The position numbers and the translations under genes are program-made. The notes below the pieces were generated by a model that worked only from the letters and a program-made list of their open reading frames with translations, was not told the origin of the DNA and did not search any database. From Circinella minor (lineage: Eukaryota; Mucoromycota; Mucoromycetes; Mucorales; Lichtheimiaceae), in the NCBI GenBank assembly GCA_016758965.1, contig JAEPRB010000074.1, positions 1 through 64,000 on the forward strand: a stretch of DNA of 64,000 nt, in the 5' to 3' direction. Shown here piece by piece: positions 28,262-39,984 of the stretch. How positions within the stretch are numbered: the stretch's first letter is position 1; the number at the start of each line of letters is the position of its first letter.

Positions 28262-29734
28262 GAGAATTACTGCGGGCGCAGCAAAAGTCCGACTACAGGC
28301 GCAGCATAGAGGGGGCATGTTAGGGTCGTTATGGCACGCTGCGCCTAACCCGTAATAAATATAAATTCACTTAAAATGACCTTTATTTGATATGTTAGAC
28401 AAAATAATTGATAGGGTTAAAATAGTAAAAATACTCACCAGTATTACTAACTGGTCAAACTTATAATAAGAATTGAAAATATAAAATAAAGAAAAAGGGT
28501 AATGATATAATGATTTATAGCTAAGTTACATTTATAGAGAAATGGAATTGTTTGGTGTGACAGTTTATTGCTGTTCTGGTTAAAAATATAAATATAAATA
28601 TTATTCCTTTACGCTTCACGCCCGTAGTCTGACTTTAATCTTTGATCCATTAAAAACCATCCTCACTTGAACAATTACTTCTATCTTTTTCATTGCTTTG
28701 AATTTTTTTTTAATATAATGCTTAAGGAGGATGTTTTTAAATAGAGTCATCTTTGTCATTTTTATAAATACCTTTTATAATACATAAAGTATAGAACTTT
28801 ATTATATAGATCAATGAACATGTGGTACGTAGACCATTTAATACGATTAGGTATATAAAGAGATGATAGATTGTCCAAAACAAGAATATATTAAGGGCTT
28901 GTAATTATATACCTTAGTAATATAAGGATATTTTCGTGTTGTGTATAGCATTAACATAAAAGATAATGTAAAATAATAGGTACTATGAAAATAAGAAATA
29001 ATGATAGTGTAATATAATAAAAGATAATATAAAAACAAGGAATTATAAAAATATACGTAAGATAATCAAAATATTGAAAGTTAATAAAAAATCAGTATAG
29101 GTATACATTAAGTTCGTCTTGTATTTTCTGATAAACGTTTGGACCAAACTTTTGACTATATCATACACATTCTTTACTGTGTCTTTTATACAAAGTATTG
29201 TCACGACCTATCTAAATCAATCAAATCTCACATTCTGGGATCAGGTATATGTTGGATGACCTGTGTCATAGATAATATCGGTGCAGTGTCTGAAGCAACA
29301 ACTATTTTTTTGAGTGAATGAGTTAAACATATATTATCTTTATCAATTGCTTACTGAATTATAGAATACAATTACATGTAGAATATCCTTTGTTGTATAC
29401 CAGAATCATCATCAGATATTTAACACAAATTCAAAAATTTTATTTTGGAATCATCAACATTTTTTCTTCCTCACTGTTATTTGTAGTCTTTGTTGTTTTC
29501 GTATTCAGGCTACTTTTTTAATATTTCTACTCTTATAGAGCATAACTAACACCTATAGCAAAAGCAAATTATTATGCTCTACTTAATAGCAAAGGTAATT
29601 GTTCAAGTGAGGATAATTTTTAATGGATCAAAGATTAAAGTCAGACTACGGGCGCAGCGTGCCATGACGATCCTAACATGCCCCCTCCATGCTGCGCCTG
29701 TAGTCGGACTTTTGCTGCGCCTGTAGTAATTCTC
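28262..29734. mobile_element. Non-autonomous long-TIR DNA element (hAT- or MULE-like)
   Basis: Both ends start GAGAATTACT and continue with a GC-rich block containing GGCGCAGCAAAAGTCCGACT, then GGGGGCATGTTAGG and finally CTTTAATCTTTGATCC; the right end is the reverse complement of the left. The shared terminus is about 140 bp once a nested 273-bp insertion in the left arm is removed. Eight-bp direct repeats flank it. The interior (about 28690-29590) is AT-rich with no transposase frame. Eight-bp duplications are typical of hAT elements, while long termini beginning GAGA are seen in Mutator-like elements (which usually duplicate 9-11 bp), so the superfamily remains open. The high GC of the ends stands out sharply against the surroundings. 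Confidence 0.75.
28346..28618. mobile_element. Nested 273-bp insertion in the left terminal repeat
   Basis: Comparison with the intact right terminus shows the left arm interrupted after GCTGCGCC (ending 28345) and resuming with CGTAGTCTGAC at 28623. CGCC occurs on both sides (28342-28345 and 28619-28622), which could be a 4-bp target duplication. The insert starts TAACCCGTAAT and ends CCTTTACGCTTCA and has no coding frame. Its ends are only weakly inverted, so its class is unknown. Confidence 0.55.
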
Positions 29735-29742
29735 AAAAACAA
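29735..29742. repeat. Right 8-bp target-site duplication
   Basis: AAAAACAA, identical to 28254-28261, directly following the right terminus of the long-TIR element. Confidence 0.6.
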
Positions 29743-30626
29743 AAGATGTTGTACTGGCTATTCCAATAGAGCGAGTTTTAAGTATTAGCAATAATTATAG
29801 TGATACGTATTCGTAATACAACTGCTTAATCATATCCAGAGTATTTGTAGCAATAGTACCTTGTTTCATAACACAACTCCCTTTTTGAATATGTATATAA
29901 CTTTTTTTTGTCGAGTAGAAAAAAAGTGCTTGTCTATTATTATAGTGGGCTTGACACGAAAAACAAAACATTTTTTAAGAGCTTGTCATCGCTGCTGTAA
30001 ACCATAAAAATAAAAATACAGTGTCGCACGACGAGATCGGTAGCTCGGGTTCAATCGGTATACCAATTTTGAAAAGAATATAAACACTAAAGTGTGATAA
30101 AATAAAGGTAGAAGAACAATTACCTTGAAGGAGTATGTTTTTTTTACACTTTCAGATATATATGCTATTATGTGTATATTTACTCTATTATATTCTTAAA
30201 TTTACTTCACTGCTCAGGGAAACAGTTTATATGAGATCGTGAGAACATAAAACAAGAAGTAATAGCTTCTTGTTGTCGTTTCGCGACCTATTTTTTATTC
30301 CCATCAATTCAACTTATCATTATTGTTATCTCATTGAATAGTTTTTTTTGCATAGCATAAAAGCATTATAATAGAATAGAAAAGCAGTCGCTAAATATTT
30401 ATCTACCGTTGAATTAGATTGTTCTCACACTTTGTTACGAAAAAGCACATGGGTTTCTCAGCATACAATAAATATTTAATGCATAGTTATGTGCGCATAA
30501 ATTTGTCTCTTTTTTTTATATCATCCCTTTTTTTTTCGCGGAAATAGATTCTAAATCTTTCTTTTTTTTCTTTTTCTTTTCACTTTGTACCTTTCTTTTT
30601 GGGAATAAAAGTCAAACATAACCATT
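29743..30626. other. Intergenic, promoter side of the SCP2 gene
   Basis: About 0.9 kb without a recognisable gene. The T-rich and CT-rich stretch from about 30505 to 30600 just before the ATG at 30627 resembles the pyrimidine-rich promoters seen upstream of other genes in this window. Confidence 0.45.
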
Positions 30627-31487
30627 ATGTCTTTTATTTTCGATCCAGCAGCAACAAAAAAGAAAGGACTTCGTCCACCAAAAACGCTTGTATCGGATTT
30701 AATGTTTCCAGAGTTAGATCGTCAGTTAAGCGATGATCCAAAACTTTGGCCAAATTTAAATGGGTTATATATTCTTAATGTGACAAAGCGCAGAAAGTCC
30801 GTTACAACATGGTACCTTTTATTTCAAGGTAAATACTAAATAAAGTTTGAGCGGAAGGAGTAAGAAAAAAAAACTAACAAAAGGAAATGAAAATAATAAT
30901 ATAAATTGTTATTATGAAAAAAAAAAAAAACCAAAAATAACGATATAAAATGATAGGAAACAAAATTAAACCGATCATTACGAAACTTAAACAAACCTCA
31001 AAGCAAGCTACTGGTAAAAAAGTGCCTGTTGTTAAACTTCAGGTAGAAGATGCAGATGTCTTGAATTTTGTTGCGGGAGGGTAAGTAATACTTCATTCTG
31101 GTGAAAAAAATAAAAATAAAAAAGAGACTCGATGTAATTATATATAATTGTTGCTGAACGCTTTATCTTTTTCACCATTACACTACTAATACATCACATA
31201 TTATTAGTTTGACAGGTATGAAAGCATACGTTGCACGTCGAATTAAAGTGCGTGGTGATTTGGTCTTGGCTCAAAGATTAGAAAAATTATTTGAAAAGGC
31301 GGGTGGTCGTGAGGTATATTACTTTTTATATATATTGCTATCATCACCACTATTATATACAGTTAAATGAAGAAAGAAAAATAGTCATGCATTTTATTTT
31401 CTTACTAAATTAATTTATTTATAGCGAGCAATGCAATTTGTCCAACAAAATGAACAATTGTCAGCTCAATCAGCAAGCAAACTCTGA
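30627..31487 (+). CDS. SCP2 sterol-carrier domain protein
   Basis: Four exons (30627-30828, 30957-31080, 31208-31313, 31425-31487) give 164 residues, and the exon lengths sum to an exact multiple of three. The N-terminal half carries LNGLYILNVTKRRKSVTTWYLLFQG, the beta-sheet of the fold. The C-terminal half reads DADVLNFVAGGLTGMKAYVARRIKVRGDLVLAQRLEKLFEKAGG with line breaks at splice sites, the usual SCP2 signature of a lipid tunnel closed by a helix. SCP2 domains bind fatty acyl-CoA, sterols or other lipids. There is no C-terminal SKL tripeptide, but the protein ends Ser-Lys-Leu-like (…SASKL), which is a canonical peroxisomal PTS1 signal; peroxisomal import is thus likely. AATAAA-like signals follow near 31563. 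Confidence 0.85.
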
Positions 31488-32005
31488 TAAAAAGCAAACA
31501 AACAAATAAGCACAAGCATTTTATTTTGTTATTTGTTGTTGTGCCTGAAAACCCGAACAATCAATAAATAAAATAATGAAATCTTGGCACCACCATTCTT
31601 TTTTTTTAATGAATCATATATGGCTTTTTTTCTCGTAATTTTTTCTTATATATACGTTACTATGGATACAGTATAGTTTAAACAGAAAAAGTGAGTTTTA
31701 CTGTTGAGTGGATAAAAATCAATATCCTAGCAACACAAACAATTCTGGTCCGTGCTGCTCCAATATATGGCTGGAAAGTTTGTTTTACCGTGTTTAGTGC
31801 TACGACGGAAAATTTTCGTTTCTGCCATGGAAAAAAGCTTGGCTAAATTCGTTCCGAGAACATGGTGCGCATTATAATACAGCAAAAAGAGTCTATTTTT
31901 TAACTCGTTTCTTTCTTCTTCTTCTATTTTCCTTCTCTCTCTTTATTTCTTTTTTCTTTTTACACAAACTTAATATTCATATATACAAATAGCGATTATT
32001 AGACA
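31488..32005. other. Intergenic between the SCP2 gene and YSC84
   Basis: About 0.5 kb with the SCP2 polyadenylation region at its start and a CT-rich tract (about 31905-31960) before the YSC84 start codon. No gene is seen. Confidence 0.5.
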
Positions 32006-33943
32006 ATGCCATTTCAAATCAATAACCCTTTACCGATGAGTTTAGCATGTAAGAATGAGAAAGAAAAAGTACTTTCTTTTTCTCGTGTAATAGTAATGTG
32101 GCTAGTGGTAGTAATAACGAGAAAAAAAAAAGAGAAAACTAGCTATAAATAAAAGTATAATAAACTTATAAAGTGCTTGGGTACCACCATTATAGCGGAA
32201 TGCCGTAAGGCAGGTCGCATTCTAAATGCTTTCATTGGTAAGTGACTTAAGAGTCAAGAGTAACAAAAATAGATATTTGATAAAGAAATTCGGAAGAACA
32301 AATTAAAACTGACAACATAATACATATAACTGTCTCTATTTTTTAATTTAATTAATAGATCCGGGACAGGGGGTATATATATAATCTTTTCTACTTTTAT
32401 TGTTTATTTTATTATGAGGGTAAGTATAATATGCTAACTTTGATCTTTTTTTTTAAAAACCAAAGCTCGACAAAATTATTCCATCCAATATTTTGGCCAA
32501 CGCAAAAGGTCTTGCGATTTTTACTGTTCTCAAGGCAGGATTTCTTTTCAGTGGTAGAGCTGGTTCTGGTCTGGTGATTGCCAGGTAATAATGATAAAAA
32601 AAATGGAGGTTACGCAAAGAAGAGATAATCTTATTAATATGATTATTTTGTTGTTATTGTTGTACTAATAGACTTCCTGATGGATGTAAGTGTTGATAAC
32701 TCTTTTCTTTTGCATATGCAAGAAAAAATTGCTAATATTATTTCTATAGCATGGTCTGCACCTGGAGCAATTATGACAGGCGGTATGGGATTTGGTGGTC
32801 AAGTTGGTAAGTGAATAACGATAATAATAGTAATAAACATCGTCTGGTTATATACTTTTTATTTTGACGACATTATTTATTATTTAATAATTATCAGGTG
32901 CTGAGTTGACGGATTTTGTTATGGTATTAAATACCACAGCTGCGGTTAAGACATTTATGCATCATGGTAGTATCACGTTAGGTGGTAATGTTTCAGGTAA
33001 TAATAAGGATAATGCCTTTTTTTATATATTCGAAAGCGCAGGAAGACGGAAATGATAAATTTTATGTAATTTTAACTTATCATCAATGTATTATACTTAT
33101 ATAGTTGCTGCCGGACCTGTTGGAAGAAATGCTGAAGCATCAGGTACTGCTTCGTTAAAAAGCGTTGCAGCTGTCTATTCTTATAGTAAAACGCGAGGTC
33201 TTTTTGCCGGGGTATCCCTGGAAGGCTCGGTCATTATTGAACGCTTCGATGCAAATGCAAAAATGTATGGACGTAAAGTATCATCACGTGATTTATTGAA
33301 CGGTACCATCCCTCCACCACCACAAGCTGATTCACTGTATCGTGCCTTGGATACACGTTTCCACAATCGTAGTACCGTTGGTGATTATAATTACGGCGGA
33401 GGTGCTGGTTTGAATCGAAGTGCAACAACAGGAGGTCGATTCGCATTCATGGATGGAAGCAATAATAGCAGTCGAGAAAATTTTAACAGTAACGATAGTG
33501 GATATGGGGGATATGGAGGATCAGGAGGAGGATTAAGTCGTTCAAATACAATGTATAACAACCAGCCTGTTTATGGGGAAACGTATGTGGATAAAGACGC
33601 ATCGAGTTTCAGTCGTGGAAATGGTGGTGGTGGTGGCGGATATGGCGGTGGATATGGTAGCTCGCTTGGATTTGATGACACACCTACTCCTCCAGAATCA
33701 CGTCGTTCGAATGAAGCACGCGCTCGTGCTCTATTTAATTTCCCTGGTGAACAAGATGGTGATTTGCCATTTCGTAAAGGAGATATCATTACTGTCACTA
33801 AAAAGACTGATACACAGCACGATTGGTAAATCATCATTTCTTTTGCTTTTCTGCTTTATTTAAAACATTTATTCATATATTATGTCGCGTATATTATACT
33901 ATATAGGTGGACTGGTACTCTTAATTCCCGTACTGGCATTGTA

Positions 33944-33991
<48 letters not shown>

Positions 33992-34085
33992 TGTGTTGGT
34001 GGTAAACTTAAGTTTGTGAAGAGAATGAATAGCTCATGCAATCTATTTTTGTCAGTTCCCTGCCAATTTTGTAGAACTCCTATAA
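32006..34085 (+). CDS. Ysc84/Lsb3/SH3YL1 family actin-patch protein
   Basis: Ten exons: 32006-32048, 32196-32237, 32359-32372, 32466-32584, 32672-32685, 32750-32806, 32898-32996, 33105-33825, 33907-33940 and 34056-34085, total 1,173 nt, 390 residues. The N-terminal SYLF domain reads NNPLPMSLA, then ECRKAGRILNAFIDPGQG, then IPSNILANAKGLAIFTVLK, WSAPGAIMTGGMGFGGQVGAELTDFV and SVAAGPVGRNAEASG. It binds phosphoinositides and actin in homologues. A Gly/Tyr/Ser-rich linker follows. The C-terminal SH3 domain has ARALFNFPGEQDGDLPFRKGD, DWWTGTL and FPANFVELL. The family works in endocytic actin patches with Las17/WASP. Two exons are only 14 nt long, and the last intron begins with a 41-T tract. Confidence 0.95.
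33946..33986. repeat. T homopolymer of 41 bases in the last YSC84 intron
   Basis: An uninterrupted T run starts six bases after the exon 9 end, directly behind the GTAAG donor. It is the longest homopolymer in the window. Its true length may vary by sequencing slippage. Confidence 0.9.
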
Positions 34086-34507
34086 AAAGACAAGAATCCA
34101 CTTAACACCATTTTACATTAACATCCACCCAATACTTCTCTTCCTTATCAGTTTGAACATAACCGCATCCACCCAATACTTCTCCTCCTTATCAGTTTGA
34201 ACATAACCACATACACCTACACCATCGCATTTTTGCTCTCCTCACCCTTAGCGATGTCTCAATGATATGATCAATAATCTTTAACAGCAAAGTGTACTTT
34301 ATATTTCTTAACATTTTATTATGCTTACCACTACATATATAATATATACTCTTTTTTCTTTTTACATATACATTCTAAAAAATCACATTCAATCTAAAAA
34401 GGAAAATTACAATAAATAACAGGGCGGAGTGAAAGTAATGAAGTACAAAGGAAAAAGAAGAACAAAAGGGGGAGAAATAACGAAACAGGGTTTACTATAT
34501 CAACTTT
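34086..34507. other. Convergent 3' intergenic region with a tandem repeat
   Basis: About 0.4 kb between the stop of YSC84 (plus) and the stop of the F-box gene (minus), so it must contain both 3' ends. A two-unit 44-bp repeat is listed separately. No gene is recognised. Confidence 0.5.
34125..34212. repeat. Two-unit 44-bp tandem repeat
   Basis: The unit starts CCACCCAATACTTCTC and contains CCTTATCAGTTTGAACATAA. The copies at 34125-34168 and 34169-34212 differ at about two positions. It lies some 40 bp after the YSC84 stop codon, so it falls in that gene's probable 3' untranslated region. Confidence 0.85.
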
Positions 34508-36558
34508 TCAGTTAATCATTTTTTTCCCTTTTTCAATTGCAAACTTGAATAAATTTTCTGAGCAATTAGGACAATTGCGCACTTCTATTATTTCGAGACG
34601 ACTTGAATGTTCAATAAGATGTCGAACAGATACATCATGAACATTCACCATAGATACAAGCCGTACTGTTTTGATTGATCCCAATGATCTAACAACCTGA
34701 TCGTCTACAGCATCTACTTGATAAAATTTGATTTCAGTTAATGATTTGATATCGGGTATAACCGAGCTTAATGCTGATGCTGTCATGCCTTCACATTGAT
34801 AAAATTCCAAAACTTTCAATTTCTTCAGGCACCTTAATCCGTTGATAACAGCGTTGGATAACGTGGAAACGTTCTGAAAACGAAGGTAGGATAGTTGTGA
34901 TTCATCGCCCAGTAAAACATGTTTATCAAATAGACGCTGTAATTCGTTTTCAACAGTTCCTTGTATATTGGCCAAGTATAATTTAGAAAGTTTGTCAGCC
35001 TTGACTAGTTCTCGTGATAGGATATCCATATTATCAACATTGTCAAAAAGTACATTGCGTAACTCGGAGCAATCCTTGATGAGTCTCGCTACTACATGTT
35101 CTGTCTCTTCAGCAAATTGACAATGAAAGATACGGAGTTCTCTCATCTTGACCGGATAAGCCCACGTATCTAATAAGACTAGCTCTTCCGGTAGTAGTTC
35201 GTTAAGAGCCACAAAAACAACACGTAATGTTTCTGAGTGTTTGGTGAAGTAAGGTAAGAGTTGTTCAACATGTATAGGCGTACCAATATCTAAAACGCGT
35301 AAACCGGTGGATTGGGGTCGTTCTGTTTGTGCCTGGGTCATTGTAGTGATATGTGTATCAACATTGTATCCAAAAAGCTCAAGTTCTGCGCAACAACTAT
35401 AAACAGTATCCATGACACTAGATCCACATCCTATTAGCACCAGTGAGCGCAATTGTTGACATTTTGTAAGAATAGGTTGAATATCTTCACCCGAAATCAT
35501 ACTAGATTCGACCTGTAACTGCTTGAGACAGTGTGGCTCAATTAAAGCGCTTGCATCACCAGCAGCCTTGCGGAGTGAAGTGGATGTTTTGTAATATAAC
35601 CAGGTTAGATTGGGTGCAGATGCCAACAGAGCCGATAATGATAAAATAACTTTGTTATTCGTAAAATCAATGTCAATCCGGGTCAATGTATTTCGCATTT
35701 CCCATAATCCAATAGCTGTGAGTTCTCTATTAACCGTATATGTCATTTCATCTATATAGTATTATTATGTATACATAGACATATTAGACATTTTCTCTTA
35801 TTTTTTTTCTTAGTTACTGAAACAGAATATAATACTCAACTGGTCATTACAAGATGTGAAATTTGAGTAAAATATCCATTCTTCATATGATTTAAATAGA
35901 GCGAACGTAAAGATTTATCTTTATAAGATAATGTCAGGGACCTGATATGTTTGCCAATAAATGGGATAGCATGACAAATGGTTGCATTCGAACAATTACT
36001 TCCAGTGGATGATAAAGTTTCCCACGCTGATCCGCATTTATAAAGTCGTTCACGCCAAACTTTGGATACGTTAAGACAAGCAGCCAATGTTGTCAAAGAT
36101 AATCGTTCAAATATATAAAAGGTGGTTTCAAGTGGCATACGTGAAATCATATCGATTCGTTTCTTGCTTTGCTCTACTGCTTGTTTTTCACCTTCGATCA
36201 GCTTAAAGTATAAAGGATCGTTCTTGTTGACGGCGACTTGTCCTTGTGCATAAATTTCTACAGCTTTTATTTGGTTACCTTGCATTACAAAGAATTCTCC
36301 AGCTCGAAGATAACCTAATGCTGAAGTTGGAATGTATTTAATAATTTCTAATGCATCTTCTACTGCAGATGTAAATCGACTCGCCATGGCTTTGGCTTTG
36401 GCTCGTCTGTCGAGTAGATCAACATAAACTGTTTCAAACATGCGATTGATGGCTGTTGATGTATCATTAATTATCTTTTCATAATCACCAGAAGTAGCTT
36501 GAATATTACTGTTTGCATTCACTTTCTTTTGTGCTGATTTAGGTTTCTTGGCTGTCAT
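34508..36558 (-). CDS. TPR-like/F-box/leucine-rich-repeat protein
   Basis: Two exons, 36558-35841 and 35751-34508, give 653 residues. The first part (residues about 20-125) has paired helices of TPR character (YLRAGEFFVMQGNQIKAVEIY, then NDPLYFKLIEGEKQA). An F-box follows at about residues 130-175 (ISRMPLETTFYIFERLSLTTLAACLNVSKVWRERLY). The remainder is a run of leucine-rich repeats, for example LRSLVLIGCG, LSKLYLANI and LKVLEFYQCEGMTASALSSV. F-box proteins link targets to Skp1-cullin ubiquitin ligases through the F-box and choose them with the repeats. The target cannot be named. ATG 36558 (MTAKKPKSAQ) is preferred to one 24 codons upstream, whose extension is hydrophobic and atypical. The intron donor is GTTGAG. 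Confidence 0.85.
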
Positions 36559-39500
36559 TAGGTAACTTTGATGAAAGGTATGATTTTCGTGCAGTATGCA
36601 GAAAATAAAAACCAAAAAAGGAGGTACCAAGCAGAATGGTCATACGGAGATTATTTTATGCAGAACATCTTCACAAAATTGTATGACTTATTGTTTCAAT
36701 TAACATTTTGGCTGACATTTTTTTTGGATAGTTAGGCCTTTTAATATGTAGATGATGGATTAATTAATGTTTCTCTAAACATAAAATAAAATCGTCATTC
36801 AGCACCGAAAATGTTTTCATCAAATGTATGAAAAACTATTATTTTTTAATTTTAAGACTAAACCCGTTCGACTAGAATCATCAGAAGATATCCATCGACA
36901 TGTTATGATGGTACACTGGCGATATATATTGTTCATGCATGGACGTGCACGAGCGCAGACATTTTAAAAACGAAAAAAGGTAAACACCAAGTTGTAATAC
37001 GCAAATGGGTTTTCTCTGTGAGTGATGAACAGGAAATCAAATACATGTCAGTAGTTCACCTTTTACAATCTTTTTGTAAGATGGATTAGATAGACGGTGT
37101 TACCCTCCAAGAGAACCGTAGTTTTATTACAATTATTGTAACTTAACCCCATATCAATTATCATTACTGTGACAAGATCACATTCTCTTCACATTCTCTT
37201 AATTCCGGTATCTTCCAAAATGCCAAGAAACACACTATTACCGCAGCAATCACTTTATATTTATCACTATTCTTATTCATATTATTATTATCACTGGAGC
37301 ATTTCATCATTGCTAAGAAATGAAATGAGTGATGGTTGTTGTTGTATACATATCTATAGGTATATTTCAGGTAAACCCATCGGAACGTTAGTTGTCGAGA
37401 GTACGCTTGATATCCAGGTATATTTTTCATCAAATATATCGTTCATTCATCACCTTTTTTTTCGTATCTGGGGCAACAGGGTAACTAAGCAAATCACGTG
37501 TATTTTGTAAAATAAGTTAATAAGTTGATTCTTCAGAGATAAATGAAATGAATCGCTGTTTTTTTTGGACTACCATTTTCATTGTACTGTATCAATTGCT
37601 TCGACAATGTTCACTAGTGGACTCGTTATCTTCAGCGGTATACAACTTACACCCATTTTTACATACTTCACATCCGTGGTCATCATTGGAAACTGACAGA
37701 AACCTTTTTTATTAAGATAGAAGGCTTCTAGTTGTGGTAGTGTCTTTGAAAAAAAACAAAACATATTTTTTTTCTTTAAATAAACTTACCATCTGACCAT
37801 CGTACTCTTTTCTTTCATGTGCTCTTCTTTCATTATTTTAGTATAATCTTCCTCATCTATGTAGTAGTGGACCTCATTTGCTTACAAGGAATAGAGAACC
37901 AACATCAGCTTAAAATGCAACTTCCATTCCGATCACTGAACCATTTAAATATACAACCAGATACGACAGTAGCACACATTCCGCACCATACTCTACAGAA
38001 ATATTTAATGTATACTCGCAGGAGCATATTTAAAGTCACATATGATCTGTCCTTGCAAATACCACATACAATCTCTCGTATTAAACGTATCGTGTTATGT
38101 GCTAATGAAGGAATCACACAGGATGTGCTATTAAGCGTCATATTCCAATAATTTTTATCACTATCAAAAATTCAAAATCGACAATCCACCAAAATGCTCC
38201 TCTAATTGTGTACTATGTTAAACCTCTTGACGATTCTGAAGGCAACCACCGCCAATACAATACCAATCTGATTGTATTAATCACACATGCCATGTGTGCT
38301 CTACAATAGCACACTCTCTGTGTTGTTTTGCATAACACATAAAAAAGGTTTTAAATACATAAAAGCAATGTCATAGCTACTTCTCATTGTTAAGAAATCT
38401 TTCACAATCGTCCTTATTGGATTCAAGTTCTCTTAGCGATGAAAGTATGTCAGTTAAAAAATGCACTGTATAAAAACAAATATAGTTTCAAATACAAGTA
38501 CATAACAATACATACTGTCGACTATCTGTAAATCATGACAGAAAAACACATAGAGACTTATCACTGAACAACAGCAACCCATGGTAACGTCTTTCCAAGC
38601 AAATCATGTTAATCATTATTTAATTTCATCCTGCGGCTAAAATAGTCGTAATAAATCAAGATTGTCAAGAGATAGTGTCAGTTAACAAATACAAGTCAGT
38701 ATCAGTATTCATACAGAGTTCCCTGCAACTATCATGGATGTTCTGTTGTCAGTATGTACATCATCGTACTGTTTTTTTCTTCACATAAATATTATAATTT
38801 TCGTATACTATATAGAATAATCAAACAACAGATTTTTCTTTTGTTCTTAGTTCAATGGCTTTAGTATATGGTGATCGAAAAACAACATCTTGAAATAATC
38901 GCTTTCACGTTCAATATACATATCTATAGCTTCTTGACCATTGATGGAGCATATAGTATTATGAAGCCCTAGCCATTATATAAAAAACTGTTTGTATAAC
39001 AACTTTAGAGCTGCCATATCATCTATTATAAACTAAATTATTAAGCACAGTAATATGTCTTTTGAAAAGTACTAAATCATAAAATGTTTTATTATTATAC
39101 TTTCTGCAATCAAAATATTTCGAGACTTGAAAAGTTCACGTTTTTCCGAGGTTAACGAATCTACGAGGTGTTGACCGTTACAACATTGGTATTTGTAATT
39201 ATGTTCATTTGTTTTACTTTTTATGTAATGTCATTCTTTACTACTTGCTACTATTTATTGTTGCTGCGCTGGTGTTGATGCTAATATGGAAGACATAGGT
39301 GGTGCTGGTGATGCTAATATTCATAATCCCGATTCTTGTTGGTATTGGTTTTCTGCTATTATTGCTGCTCACCATTTTTATGTCTCAATATTTCAATGAT
39401 TAAGCTAAACAACTACTTTCTTCTTCTTGAAGTGAGCAGATTATTTTGCTTACTATTGCGTACTACTGTTACTTCCAAAATCAAGATTGTTTGCTGCTTG

Positions 39501-39984
39501 GATAATGTTCGGTACTGGAATAATTTTTTTTAAATGAATGGACTTGTTGCTGCTGTGATTAACTTTCTTACATATTATTGTTACTATTTTGCACATTAGA
39601 TGCTGTGGATGATATCAAAAGTTCAATGCTATTTGAAATATTATTCATCAACACTGAACTTGATGGTTCTTTTAAATATCATCGTTATTATAGTTACACA
39701 GCGAGCGCCTTGCAAGTATTTTATAGGTTTATTCGCCCATTTTTTCAAATTCTGGATTATGAGTTGAAAAAAACGACTTAAATAATAATTGATATTGGCC
39801 GTTGTTAACTTATTGAAACATTTGGATCATCGGTAGAGCATATTCAGTATCATGATGTGACTAGAACTATTACAACTTATTTACACGATAATATAGAGAT
39901 AAATAATTGATTTATACGCTCTTTTAAAAAAATTAGTTTCATTAATTTGGCAATTAAAGCTTTTTTTATCTGAAAACACTAACA
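36559..39984. other. Long intergenic region without recognised genes
   Basis: About 3.4 kb, the largest gap in the middle of the window. It includes the promoter of the F-box gene at its left end and of the GH18 gene at its right. Short frames at 37169-37510, 37819-38151 and 39336-39781 have no family similarity that I recognise and no convincing splice links. Small perfect palindromes occur (for example around 38282, CACACATG-C-CATGTGTG). Old transposon fossils or a non-coding transcript cannot be excluded. Confidence 0.45.

Noticed and set aside
30010..30060. GGGTTCAATCGG resembling a tRNA B-box
   Set aside because: No T-stem pairing, no A-box at the right distance and no acceptor stem on either side.
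37819..38151. 110-codon plus-strand frame
   Set aside because: No family resemblance, antisense also open, no splice partners; kept only as part of the intergenic description.
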